Made by a program: the position numbers and the translations under genes. The notes under the pieces were generated by a model. That model made no database searches. It had not been told where the DNA came from and saw only the letters and a program-made list of their open reading frames with translations. 64,000 nt of DNA from an uncultured Olsenella sp. (GTDB lineage: Bacteria > Actinomycetota > Coriobacteriia > Coriobacteriales > Atopobiaceae), in the NCBI GenBank assembly GCA_900314495.1, contig OMVJ01000012.1, positions 1 to 64,000 of the forward strand, given 5' to 3'. Of this stretch, positions 34,572 to 43,017 are shown in pieces; position 1 is the first letter of the stretch, and every line of letters starts with the position of its first letter.

Positions 34572-35863
34572 GCGCTCACCTCCTCGGTGCTTACCACGCC
34601 CTCCCGTACCGCAAGGTCCACGAACTCGGGCTCCCACTCCAGATGCCAGAGCCGGTTCACCTCGTCGAACGAGACGACCTCCCGCAGAAGCACTCCGCCC
34701 GCCTCCTTGCGGGAAACGGCGGAGAGCGACGTGATGCAGCGCGACCCATCGGGCATGCGCCGCGACATCACGATGAAGTCGAGCGCCGTCGCGATCTGCT
34801 CCTCGATGATGTCCGTGGGCAGATCCATGCCGAACCTGGCCATGAGCACCAACCGCAGCACGGCCTCCTGAGCCGTTCCCGCGTGCAGGGTGGTCAGCGA
34901 TCCGTCGTGGCCCGTGTTCATGGCCTGGAGCATGTCTATTGCCTCGCCACCGCGAACCTCCCCCACCACGATTCGGTCCGGCCTCATGCGAAGCGCGTTC
35001 TTCACCAGCTCTCGTATGGTCACCGCGCCCGTACCCTCGATGGAGGCGTCCCTCGCCTCCAGGCGGACCACGTCCGGGTGGGAGTCGAACCTCAGCTCTG
35101 CGGAGTCCTCGATGGTCACTATGCGGTCCCCAAGGCCGATCTCGCACGAGAGGGCGTTCAGAAGGGTCGTCTTACCCGAACCGGTACCACCCGCCACCGC
35201 TATGTCCTGCCGCAGCGCGACCGCCCATCGCAGGAGCTGGGCGTACCACGCCGGAAGGGACCCCATCTCGACCAGCCGGTCAAGGGAGGTTATGCGGTTC
35301 GAGAACTTGCGTATGGTGACTGCGGGACCGTCTATGGCTATGGGCGCTGCCACGGCGTTCACTCGGTCCCCGTTCGCCAGGCGAGCGTTCACTATGGGGC
35401 TGGACTTGTCCAGGCGCCGCCCCAGCGGTGCCAGGATGCGGTCGATGACCATCATGATCTGCTCGGGCGAGTCGAAAACCGTCTCCGCCTCGTGAATCTC
35501 CCCGTCCCGCTCGAAGAAGAGGTGGTCACAGCCGTTCACCATCACCTCGCTGATGGTCTCGTCTTCCAGCAGCGGCTGCAGGGGGCCAAGCCCGCACACC
35601 TCGTCAAGCACCTGACGCACCAGCTCGGCGCGGTCCGACTCGCTCAGCCCCTCGTAGCCCTGGGTGTTGAGGATCGCCTGGCACGACACGGCGAGCTCGC
35701 CACGCGCACGGTCAATGTCCCCGGAGGCAACCACGGTTGCGACCGCCGAGAGGCCCAGCCTCTCGACCAGGTCACGCTTCAGGCGCTCGCGCTTCTCGCG
35801 CATGAGCTTGTTGCCGGCATCGGACACCTCGCCCTGAGCACGCACGCGTTCAAGAACCGACAT
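34550..35863 (-). CDS. tadA: TadA/CpaF secretion ATPase
   Basis: The protein has 437 residues. A helical N-terminal domain is followed by the ATPase core with Walker A GGTGSGKTT (near 225-233), the Asp box EDSAELRF, the Walker B-like VGEVRGGEA (near 298) and the His box TGHDGSLTTLHAGTA. It powers assembly of the Flp pilus from the cytoplasmic side. AAGGAGG precedes ATG 35863, which overlaps the tadZ stop as TGATG. Confidence 0.95.
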   Translation of the reverse strand: MSVLERVRAQGEVSDAGNKLMREKRERLKRDLVERLGLSAVATVVASGDIDRARGELAVSCQAILNTQGYEGLSESDRAELVRQVLDEVCGLGPLQPLLEDETISEVMVNGCDHLFFERDGEIHEAETVFDSPEQIMMVIDRILAPLGRRLDKSSPIVNARLANGDRVNAVAAPIAIDGPAVTIRKFSNRITSLDRLVEMGSLPAWYAQLLRWAVALRQDIAVAGGTGSGKTTLLNALSCEIGLGDRIVTIEDSAELRFDSHPDVVRLEARDASIEGTGAVTIRELVKNALRMRPDRIVVGEVRGGEAIDMLQAMNTGHDGSLTTLHAGTAQEAVLRLVLMARFGMDLPTDIIEEQIATALDFIVMSRRMPDGSRCITSLSAVSRKEAGGVLLREVVSFDEVNRLWHLEWEPEFVDLAVREGVVSTEEVSAWRACCS

Positions 35864-37236
35864 CAGACTGCCTCCTTCCTCTTTCCGAAGGCCCAGCGCT
35901 TCCTTGGCTTGGAGGCCTCGCACGCCTTCGCCGCGGCCTCGCAGTCCGGCAGGCGGCCCATCTCGGCCAGCACCTGCGCCAGTGCCGAGGCAAGCGACGT
36001 CACGAAGTCGCCCTCCATCTCCGCAAGCGCTGGAATCTTCCCCGCCGCGGCAAGCTCCCCAACCTCCTCGCCGCCATCCACCACGCGGAAGTTCCGCGCG
36101 GTCTCCAGACCCACGTCGGCACGGGAGAACTCGATGTCGTCCCTGCCCTTCGGGTCGCATCGGTTGGAGATGCGAACGATGCGCGTGCGCGCGACGCCCA
36201 GCCTCACCGCCAGGGACCCGAGGCGTGCCAACGCCACCGCGGATCCCACGCCCCCATCCGTCACCAGCAGCAGCCGGTCGCACATCTGGGCGGACTGCGC
36301 CACGGCATCGGTGAAGGTCGGGGAGGTGTCCACCAGCACGAGGTCGGACGTGGCGGCAAGCTCCCCCAGGAGCGTGCCCACCTCGGGCATCACGACCTCG
36401 GCCATCTCGGGCCGGTCGCACGACCCCCACAGGCGCACCGAGTCCATCGCGGAGACCCCAAGCAGGTCGACGGTCTTGGCAACGTCCTCCTGCACCCCGC
36501 CAAGCTGGGAAAGGTCCGCTGGTCCGGCAAGGCCAAACCTGCTGTACAGGTTTCCGCACGAGAGGTCCAGGTCGCACAGGGAGACCTTCATGCCCCACGA
36601 GGATGCTATTGCCGCGGCAGTCGCCACAAGGGTCGTCTTCCCGACCCCGCCCCTGCCAGAGACGAACGTCAGCAGCGGGGCACGCTCCTTGCCCGGTGGG
36701 GACACGGGCCTCTTCGGCACACGCACCGCCGGCACGGACGCTATCTCCTTGGGCACCGAGAGCGAGAACGGAACCTCGTCCACGACGCCACCCACGGGCA
36801 GCGAGCTCGGCCGCAGCACCGGTCCCGAAGCGCCCCTTTCCGCCGCTCCCGTTGCCGGCGCGCGGGGCGGGACCTCACCAGCCTTTTCATGCGCGCCAGC
36901 GACGGGAGCGGCCTCGGACGAGAGCGCCACGTCCAGCACCTCCGAAACCCCCGCCTGGTGCGCGCGAGACTTGAGCGAGCCGGATGCGTTGCGACAGACC
37001 AGTACGACCCGCGGGGAGGACCCGTCGTGGGCGATCGCTGCCGCCAGGTTCACGTCCGACACCCCCTCGTCCGCAAAGCCCAGGATCACCGGGAGGCCGT
37101 AGCGTGCCGCCATGGACCGCAGCTCCGCAGGATCGCGTACAAACGAGACGCTCGCAGACTTGTTGATGCCCCTCAGGGCGCTCAGAACCTGGCCCCTTGA
37201 AGGTTCCGGAGCAAAGCCAAGCCACTTGTCATCCAT
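35863..37236 (-). CDS. tadZ: TadZ/CpaE-like MinD-family ATPase
   Basis: The protein has 457 residues. The N-terminal half is a degenerate receiver-like domain (FVRDPAELRSMAA.., VILGFADEG), then a Pro/Ala-rich linker (about 125-180) and a ParA/MinD ATPase domain with deviant Walker A SGRGGVGKTT (near 193-202), LCDLDLSCGN and VLVDTSPTFTDA. It would place the Tad machine at the pole or site of assembly. GAGGGGAG lies upstream of ATG 37236; a longer start at 37281 lacks one. Confidence 0.88.
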   Translation of the reverse strand: MDDKWLGFAPEPSRGQVLSALRGINKSASVSFVRDPAELRSMAARYGLPVILGFADEGVSDVNLAAAIAHDGSSPRVVLVCRNASGSLKSRAHQAGVSEVLDVALSSEAAPVAGAHEKAGEVPPRAPATGAAERGASGPVLRPSSLPVGGVVDEVPFSLSVPKEIASVPAVRVPKRPVSPPGKERAPLLTFVSGRGGVGKTTLVATAAAIASSWGMKVSLCDLDLSCGNLYSRFGLAGPADLSQLGGVQEDVAKTVDLLGVSAMDSVRLWGSCDRPEMAEVVMPEVGTLLGELAATSDLVLVDTSPTFTDAVAQSAQMCDRLLLVTDGGVGSAVALARLGSLAVRLGVARTRIVRISNRCDPKGRDDIEFSRADVGLETARNFRVVDGGEEVGELAAAGKIPALAEMEGDFVTSLASALAQVLAEMGRLPDCEAAAKACEASKPRKRWAFGKRKEAV

Positions 37237-37277
37237 TCCAACTCCCCTCGCAGCGCTTCCAATACATTCGAAGAACG

Positions 37278-38027
37278 TCAATCCGTGGGTACCACCTGGG
37301 CAGCCGCCTCGTCGGCTCCCTCCGCAGTTCCCTCGTCACCCGAGGGCTGGGACTCCACTTCGGGAGGGGCGGACTGGTCGGACTCGCCAAGACCCTCAAC
37401 GTCGTCCGCAGGCACAACCAGGCGCAGGTCGCCCGCCGTGCTGGCCGTCAACACCTTAGAGACGGCATCGGGCGCGACGGCTATGGTCAGGTTTCCCTGC
37501 GAGATTGCGCTCGCGTCCGCACCGGGGGACGAAAGCACGGTGATGTCGGCGCCCAGGAGCTCTGACCCGCCTTCCGCCGCCCGGTACGCGACCACATGGG
37601 ACCCAACCGCCACGGAAGCAGAGATGCCCAGCTTGTCCGTGATGGGCACCGTCACGGCAACATGGCCGGACGGGACCTCCGCCATCTGCCCCACATCGCG
37701 AAACGTCAGCTCCGTCACGGGAGCGCCCGCAGGCGTCGCGACCGTCACCTCGCGGCCTACCGCCGCATCCATGCTCGTGACGGCACCCTCGGGCGCAAGA
37801 TCCGCCAGCCAGTCCCGCGACTCCACGTTCGCCTGGTCGACGACGTCACCTGCCTCGAGCGTCTGCTTCGCTACGACGAGGTTCACCACCTCGCCGCCAT
37901 AGCGCTGCATTGCCTCGTTGCGCGCACGCTCGGCCTCGTCCCGAACGTGCGCCCCGTACAGGGCGCAGAGCATGACTGCGAGCAGTGCAAACGAGCCCGA
38001 AAGCAGAATCCTGAACCTGAGCGACAT
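37278..38027 (-). CDS. cpaB: CpaB/RcpC-like SAF-domain pilus protein
   Basis: The protein has 249 residues. One N-terminal membrane helix (LLSGSFALLAVMLCALYGA) is followed by the SAF domain (VNLVVAKQTLEAGDVVDQANVE, with PAGAPVTE later) and an RcpC-type domain (HVAVTVPITD, VGSHVVAYRA), plus an acidic C-terminal tail. It is the first gene of the tad operon. In Gram-positive tad loci without a secretin it probably contacts peptidoglycan. AGGGGAGG precedes ATG 38027. Confidence 0.85.
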   Translation of the reverse strand: MSLRFRILLSGSFALLAVMLCALYGAHVRDEAERARNEAMQRYGGEVVNLVVAKQTLEAGDVVDQANVESRDWLADLAPEGAVTSMDAAVGREVTVATPAGAPVTELTFRDVGQMAEVPSGHVAVTVPITDKLGISASVAVGSHVVAYRAAEGGSELLGADITVLSSPGADASAISQGNLTIAVAPDAVSKVLTASTAGDLRLVVPADDVEGLGESDQSAPPEVESQPSGDEGTAEGADEAAAQVVPTD

Positions 38028-38275
38028 CTCGACCTCCCCTTCCACCCGCATTCCGCGCTGCGGTAGGGAGGATTTTGGACCGCCGTGGGCCTCTCGGAAG
38101 CCCCATCCGCGGATTGTCGAGCCGCGAGCAGGCAGATAACTTGCAGGTAGAAGGCGCAACGCCGCCTTGGCGCAGCTCTGGCGCAAGCGTCACCTGGGGG
38201 ACGAGTCTTGTCCCCGTATTGGTCAATCCGGCGAACGGTAGGTACCCCCGCCGTGCGCGGGGTCCGTCAGTATTG
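38028..38275 (-). promoter_or_regulatory. Spacer upstream of the tad operon with two hairpins
   Basis: 248 bases after the rsgA stop. CCCCGC (38246-38251) with GCGGGG (38257-38262) probably ends rsgA. GGGGAC (38197-38202) with GTCCCC (38210-38215) is a second palindrome that recalls the GTCCCC core of the REP-like elements near 42.4-43 kb. The tad promoter must lie here, but no convincing -35/-10 pair was seen. Confidence 0.35.
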
Positions 38276-39475
38276 CTATATCACCACGTCGGGATCGAGC
38301 GTCTCCGCGCTCGCGCGCATCTCCGCCGCAAGGGCGAGGTAGGCATCAAGGCGCTCCTTGGGGAAGGCACCATCGGCGAAGGCGTCCCTCACGCCGCAGC
38401 CGGGCTCGTGGGTGTGGGTGCAGTCACGGAAGCGGCAGGTGGTGGCGGCCTCCGCAATCTCGGGGAAGACCTTGGCAAGACCGCGCTCGTGCCCCACCAG
38501 CGGAAGGCTCCGCAGGCCGGGCTCGTCCACGATGACCCCGGCACCGGGCAGCGTCACCATGCGACGTGCCACCGTCGTGTGACGGCCGGAATCGTCCGTC
38601 TCGCGAACGGCACCCGTCTCCAGAGCCTGGTGACCCAGCAGGGCGTTGAGCAGCGTGGACTTGCCCGCACCGGACTCGCCCAGCACTATGGCCACGCTTC
38701 CCTGGGGCACCAGCGCCCGCACGCCCGCGTTTCCCCAGGCGGCGCCATGGGCCGCGGCCACGCGCGCGAGGTCCGCGCCCTCCCCGTCGCACGTGATGCC
38801 AGAACCCGCCGCCGTCACGGCAATGGGCACGTTGCCCACAACCTGGCGCACAAGCTCAATGTCGCGCGCCAGGAGCTCCGCCCCAGCGCGGTCCGCCTTG
38901 GTTAGCACCACGGCCACGCGCGCGTTGCAGTCCGCCGCAATCACCGCCGAGCGCGCAATGCGATCGCAGTCAATGGGCCAGCCTCCCAGGGCCTGCGCGA
39001 CCAGCACCGTCTGCACGTTTGCCGCCAGCGTCTGCTTCTTTCCGCGTGCGCCGCCCTTCCAGCGCGCAACGTCGCTCTCTCGCGGCAGCACGAACTCGAT
39101 GACGCCCATGTCATGGTCTGCCGGCCGGCGCAGCACCACCCAGTCGCCGACGGCGGCCGAGGGCTCCCTCACGACGCCGAAGCGAAACGAGAACTCCGCC
39201 CTAGTCACGCCCGAGGCGGCCACGAGCGCCGGGAAGTACCTGTCGAGCCTCACCACGCAGGCGGGCTCAACCTCCGCCACGTCAACGCCCTCGGACTCCA
39301 ATGCGCGAAGGTCGGCATCATACGCGTCCCTCTGTGACGCGCTCATGTGCAGCTCGTCAAACGTCGGCAGGTCAGACAGAGTAGAGAGTGCCGGCAGTCC
39401 CGTCTGGGCCCCACCGGTTGCCCTGTCGCCCCTTCTCTTGGTGGCACGCCTGGCATTCCTCGTGCGCTTGGCCAT
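38276..39475 (-). CDS. rsgA: Ribosome small subunit maturation GTPase RsgA
   Basis: The protein has 399 residues. An N-terminal OB fold is followed by a circularly permuted GTPase: G4 LTKADR, then G1 GESGAGKST, G2 region DDSGRHTT and G3 VDEPGLR, and a C-terminal zinc knuckle CRFRDCTHTHEPGC. It checks late 30S assembly and releases RbfA. The N-terminal 25 residues are basic (AKRTRNARRATKRRG), a mild extension. It is a monocistronic unit upstream of the tad operon. Confidence 0.94.
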   Translation of the reverse strand: MAKRTRNARRATKRRGDRATGGAQTGLPALSTLSDLPTFDELHMSASQRDAYDADLRALESEGVDVAEVEPACVVRLDRYFPALVAASGVTRAEFSFRFGVVREPSAAVGDWVVLRRPADHDMGVIEFVLPRESDVARWKGGARGKKQTLAANVQTVLVAQALGGWPIDCDRIARSAVIAADCNARVAVVLTKADRAGAELLARDIELVRQVVGNVPIAVTAAGSGITCDGEGADLARVAAAHGAAWGNAGVRALVPQGSVAIVLGESGAGKSTLLNALLGHQALETGAVRETDDSGRHTTVARRMVTLPGAGVIVDEPGLRSLPLVGHERGLAKVFPEIAEAATTCRFRDCTHTHEPGCGVRDAFADGAFPKERLDAYLALAAEMRASAETLDPDVVI

Positions 39476-39765
39476 GGAACCCGACTCCTTGCTCGCAGCT
39501 GCCTCAATGCTTGCACGACTCTTCCCATGGAAGAAATAATATCCCTTCGCGCCTTTCCCCCTTGCGCCGGAGGAAACATGGCGTCACAGCCGCAAACCGC
39601 CTGCGTCGACCGCAGCGTAAGGGAAGTTCCCTCCACTCTACGTTCGCCAGAGGATTCAACGCTCGGGGAAAACATCACCCCAAGCGCATTTTCCGCGCGG
39701 TATCATACATGGCAATTGGGTTGATTGCCCGGCATGGGCCGCGCAGACCTCGAGAAAGGATAAAC

Positions 39766-40773
39766 ATGAAGATCCTCTTCTACGGAACTGCTAGTTATGA
39801 CAAGGACTCCTTCTCCAGGGAGCTCCCGGATTACCCCGATCTGCAGGTTGACTTCACGGAGACCAACCTCACCCCCATGACCGCCGCCCTGGCCCGTGGC
39901 TATGACGCCATCTGCGCCTTCGTGAACGCCGACGTTCACGCCATGACGCTGGAGATTCTTGCCGGCTTCGGCGTCAAGCTCGTCCTCATGCGCTGCGCCG
40001 GCTTCGACGCCGTTGACGTCGAGATGGCCAAGGCCCTCGGCATCAAGGTCACCCGCGTCCCGGCCTACTCGCCCGAGGCCATCGCAGAGCACGCCATGGC
40101 ACTCGCCCTCTGCGCCAACCGCCGCATCCACAAGGGCTACATCCGCGTTCGCGAGAACGACTTCTCGCTGGACGGCCTCGTTGGTGAGACCCTGCACGGC
40201 AAGACCGCCGGCATCATCGGCACCGGCCGCATCGGTGCAGCCCTCTGCCGCATCTGCAAGGGCTTCGGCATGACCGTCCTCGGCTCCGACCTGTATCCCA
40301 ACCAGAAGCTGGTTGACGAGGAGCACGTCGTTGACGAGTACGTTGACTACGACGAGCTGTACAGCCGCGCTGACCTCATCTCTCTCCACGCCTTCCTGAA
40401 CGAGGAGAGCTACCACATGATCAACGACGACTCCATCGCCAAGATGAAGAAGGGCGTCATCTTCGTCAACACCGGCCGTGGTGGCCTGGTTGACACCGAG
40501 GCCCTCATCCGCGGCATCCGCGCTGGCAAGATTGGCGCCGCCGGCCTCGACGTGTACGAGGAGGAGAACGCCAACGTGTACCAGAACCGCGAGGACCAGA
40601 TCATGATGCACTCCGTCACCGCGCGTCTGTGCTCCTTCCCCAACGTCGTCATGACCTCCCACCAGGCCTTCTTCACCAAGGAAGCCCTCGGCGAGATCGC
40701 TCGCGTCACGCTGGACAACGCCCGCGCCTACGACAAGGGCGAGGAGTTCGTGGCCCGCTCGGTCGTCTGCTAG
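39766..40773 (+). CDS. ldhA: D-lactate dehydrogenase (D-2-hydroxyacid dehydrogenase family)
   Basis: A 335-residue two-domain NAD enzyme. The Rossmann motif is TAGIIGTGRIGAAL; the catalytic triad lies in NTGRGG (Arg), GLDVYEEE (Glu) and TSHQAF (His). This pattern is that of fermentative D-LDH, reducing pyruvate to D-lactate and regenerating NAD+. GAGAAAGGA lies upstream of ATG 39766. The 290-base spacer before it holds TATCAT near 39703 as a possible -10 box. Pyruvate kinase follows on the same strand, so pyruvate formation and disposal are neighbours. Confidence 0.93.
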   Translation: MKILFYGTASYDKDSFSRELPDYPDLQVDFTETNLTPMTAALARGYDAICAFVNADVHAMTLEILAGFGVKLVLMRCAGFDAVDVEMAKALGIKVTRVPAYSPEAIAEHAMALALCANRRIHKGYIRVRENDFSLDGLVGETLHGKTAGIIGTGRIGAALCRICKGFGMTVLGSDLYPNQKLVDEEHVVDEYVDYDELYSRADLISLHAFLNEESYHMINDDSIAKMKKGVIFVNTGRGGLVDTEALIRGIRAGKIGAAGLDVYEEENANVYQNREDQIMMHSVTARLCSFPNVVMTSHQAFFTKEALGEIARVTLDNARAYDKGEEFVARSVVC

Positions 40774-40809
40774 TCTCTGTTGGTAACTTTGTTTCGCGTT
40801 ATATAGTTC

Positions 40810-40840
40810 TTGCGTTCACTTTACGTTCACGGTGTAAGAT
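40810..40840 (+). promoter_or_regulatory. Probable pyruvate kinase promoter with GTTCAC direct repeats
   Basis: TTGCGT (40810-40815) and TAAGAT (40835-40840) with a long 19-base spacer. Two GTTCAC words (40814-40819 and 40825-40830), 11 bases apart, sit between the boxes on one helix face and could bind a regulator. Confidence 0.45.
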
Positions 40841-40913
40841 AGTGCCGCTCACGGTATGAGTACTTGTGTATTGCGGTCAGCACTGTTCCACCTTGAGCCT
40901 TGAATGCCGAATG

Positions 40914-40947
40914 GTGCCCGACAGCTCCACGACTGTCGGGCACTTTT
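40914..40947 (+). terminator. Intrinsic terminator inside the pyruvate kinase leader
   Basis: GTGCCCGACAG (40914-40924) pairs with CTGTCGGGCAC (40933-40943), 11 bp, followed by TTTT. The T-tract ends five bases before the AAGGAG of pyk, leaving no room for a promoter after it. It can end ldhA transcripts, and any pyk transcript must cross it, so it may be an attenuator. Confidence 0.8.
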
Positions 40948-40962
40948 GATTAAGGAGACAAC

Positions 40963-42408
40963 ATGATCCAACAGAAGAAGACCAAGATTGTCTGCACCAT
41001 GGGCCCGGCCACCGAGGACGATGACGTTCTTCGCGAACTCATCAAGTCCGGCATGAACGTCGCCCGCTTCAACTTCTCGCATGGCTCCCACGACTACCAC
41101 CGCAACAACATCGACCGCGTCCGCCGCATCGCCAAGGAGCTCGGCACCACGGTCGCCATCATGCTCGACACCAAGGGCCCCGAGATTCGCACCGGCCTGC
41201 TCAAGGACCACGAGAAGGTCATCCTCACCACCGGCCAGAACGTGGTCATCACCACGGACGACGACGTCATCGGCACCTCCGAGCGCTTCTCCCTTGACTA
41301 CAAGCAGCTTCCCTCCGAGGTCGAGCCGGGCTCCGTCATCCTCATCGACGACGGCCTGCTGGGCTTCGAGGTCCAGTCCGTCGAGGGTACCGACATCAAC
41401 TGCGTCTGCACCAACGGCGGCGAGCTTGGCGAGCACAAGGGCGTCAACGTCCCCAACGTCGACATCTCCCTGCCCTCCGTCACCGACCAGGACCGCGCCG
41501 ACATCATGTTCGGCTGCGAGCTGGGCATTGATGCCATTGCCGCCTCCTTCATCCGCAACGGCCAGGCCGTGGAGGACATCCGCACCATCTGCAAGGAGAT
41601 GGGTGCCGGCAACGTGCTGATCTTCCCCAAGATCGAGAGCGCCATGGGCGTCCAGAACTTCGACGAGATTCTTCAGCACTCCGACGGCATCATGGTGGCC
41701 CGTGGCGACCTGGGCGTGGAGATTCCCTCCGAGCAGGTGCCCCACGTGCAGAAGACCGTCATCCACAAGTGCAACGACGCCTACAAGCCGGTCATCACGG
41801 CCACGCAGATGCTGGACTCCATGATCCGCAACCCGCGCCCGACCCGTGCAGAAATCACGGACGTCGCCAACGCCATCTACGACGGCACCGACTGCGTCAT
41901 GCTCTCCGGCGAGACCGCTGCCGGCAAGTACCCCGTCAAGGCCGTCCAGACCATGGCCGCCATTTGCTGCGAGACCGAGAAGTACCTCAAGGAGCGCCAC
42001 CAGTACCACGACCGCGGCGGCATCAAGAACATCAACAGCGCCGTGGGCTTTGCGGCCGTCTCCATGGCCAACCGCGTCAACGCCAAGTGCATCATTGCCC
42101 CTACGCATTCCGGCCGCACCGCGCGCCTGATCTCCACCTTCCGCTCCAGCCTGCCCGTATACGCCATGTCCCCCAGCGACGTCACGCTGCGCCGCACCAA
42201 CTTCTACTGGGGCGTCCAGGCCTTCAGGACCACCGAGCAGGGCACCCTTTCCGACACCTGCTACAACGCGCTGACCGTTGCCAAGGAGCACGGCATCGTT
42301 GACGCGGGTGACATCGTGGTCATCACCGCCGGCGACCCGCACACCTCCCCCTCCCAGGGCGACTACATCACGTCCACCAACATGGCCATGATCGCCCAGG
42401 TCCAATAG
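40963..42408 (+). CDS. pyk: Pyruvate kinase
   Basis: The protein has 481 residues. The N-terminal KTKIVCTMGPA and MNVARFNFSHGSH are family signatures, followed by the B domain, then FPKIESAMGV and MVARGDLGVEIP (metal and PEP site), MLDSMIRNPRPTRAE and MLSGETAAGKYP, and a C-terminal regulatory domain (HSGRTAR). It converts PEP + ADP to pyruvate + ATP. It lacks the extra C-terminal PEP-utiliser-like domain of some Gram-positive enzymes. AAGGAG precedes ATG 40963. Confidence 0.97.
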   Translation: MIQQKKTKIVCTMGPATEDDDVLRELIKSGMNVARFNFSHGSHDYHRNNIDRVRRIAKELGTTVAIMLDTKGPEIRTGLLKDHEKVILTTGQNVVITTDDDVIGTSERFSLDYKQLPSEVEPGSVILIDDGLLGFEVQSVEGTDINCVCTNGGELGEHKGVNVPNVDISLPSVTDQDRADIMFGCELGIDAIAASFIRNGQAVEDIRTICKEMGAGNVLIFPKIESAMGVQNFDEILQHSDGIMVARGDLGVEIPSEQVPHVQKTVIHKCNDAYKPVITATQMLDSMIRNPRPTRAEITDVANAIYDGTDCVMLSGETAAGKYPVKAVQTMAAICCETEKYLKERHQYHDRGGIKNINSAVGFAAVSMANRVNAKCIIAPTHSGRTARLISTFRSSLPVYAMSPSDVTLRRTNFYWGVQAFRTTEQGTLSDTCYNALTVAKEHGIVDAGDIVVITAGDPHTSPSQGDYITSTNMAMIAQVQ

Positions 42409-42435
42409 GAGACACGGGGACGTACCATTTGTCTC
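42409..42435. repeat. REP-like element A
   Basis: GAGACA, then CGGGGACGTACC, then TGTCTC (6-bp terminal arms). It starts one base after the pyk stop. A near-perfect inverted copy is at 42971-43015. Confidence 0.65.
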
Positions 42436-42440
42436 ATTTT

Positions 42441-42470
42441 GGGCGCTCGGACCAGGTGGTCCGGGCGCCC
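42441..42470 (+). terminator. Terminator of pyruvate kinase
   Basis: GGGCGCTCGGACC pairs with GGTCCGGGCGCCC (13 bp, one T-G pair), a 4-base loop, and TTCTTCT after it. Confidence 0.8.
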
Positions 42471-42508
42471 TTCTTCTGTACAGGACATTCCGACGAAAGG
42501 ATTCCACC

Positions 42509-42871
42509 ATGGCTGAGTTGCTCGTGCTTCATTACCCCAAGTGCACCACCTGCAAGCGGGCCCTCAAGTGGCTGGATGAGCACGACGTCACCTACGCGGC
42601 ACGCGACATCAAGATGCAAAACCCCACGCGCGACGAGCTTGCCGCGTGGCACAGGCTCTCCGGCCTGCCCATCCGCCGTCTCTTCAACACGTCCGGCCAG
42701 CTGTACCGGCAGCTCGGCCTCAAGGACAAGCTGCCAACCATGACCGAGGACGAATGCTACGACCTGCTGGCCACCGACGGCATGCTCGTAAAGAGGCCCC
42801 TCGTAATCGGGGACGACTTCGTGCTGGTCGGCTTCAGGGAGGCGGACTGGCAGGAACGCCTGCTGAAGTAA
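42509..42871 (+). CDS. ArsC/Spx-family thioredoxin-fold protein
   Basis: A 120-residue protein with the ArsC/Spx core: LLVLHYPKCTTCKRALKWL (Cys12 and Cys15, CXXC), PIRRLFNTSG and RPLVIGDDFVLVGF. The CTTC motif and the last strand resemble the YffB/ArsC-like Spx group rather than true arsenate reductases; RNAP binding or a glutathione-independent reductase role are both possible. It has its own Shine-Dalgarno GACGAAAGGA. No ars genes are nearby. Confidence 0.82.
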   Translation: MAELLVLHYPKCTTCKRALKWLDEHDVTYAARDIKMQNPTRDELAAWHRLSGLPIRRLFNTSGQLYRQLGLKDKLPTMTEDECYDLLATDGMLVKRPLVIGDDFVLVGFREADWQERLLK

Positions 42872-42899
42872 GACAGTTGGGGCCTGACCCCAACTGTCT
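42871..42899. repeat. REP-like element B
   Basis: AGACAGTTGGGG pairs with CCCCAACTGTCT around a CCTGA loop, a 12-bp perfect stem, directly at the stop of the ArsC-like gene. It can also terminate transcription. It is related to the element at 53328-53358. Confidence 0.75.
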
Positions 42900-42967
42900 C
42901 AAGTTGCCTCATCGCAAAAGAGCGCCGGCGGGCCCAAACGGACTCGCCGACGCTTCGCCTTACAGGC

Positions 42968-43016
42968 ATGAGACAAAAGGTACGTCCCCCTGTCTCATCC
43001 GTCCCCGTGTCTCACC
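42968..43016. repeat. REP-like element C
   Basis: ATGAGACA (42968-42975) pairs with TGTCTCAT (42991-42998); inside is AAAGGTACGTCCCC, the inverted form of element A, and a second GTCCCCGTGTCTCAC follows. It abuts the Ca2+-ATPase stop at 43018. Confidence 0.7.
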
Positions 43017-43017
43017 G

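Noticed and set aside
28992-38027. Type IV pilus or type II secretion system
   Set aside because: The Flp pilin, TadZ, CpaB and paired TadB/TadC identify the Tad branch specifically.
42509-42871. True arsenate reductase
   Set aside because: No arsR, arsB or other arsenic genes nearby, and the CTTC motif fits the general ArsC/Spx group.
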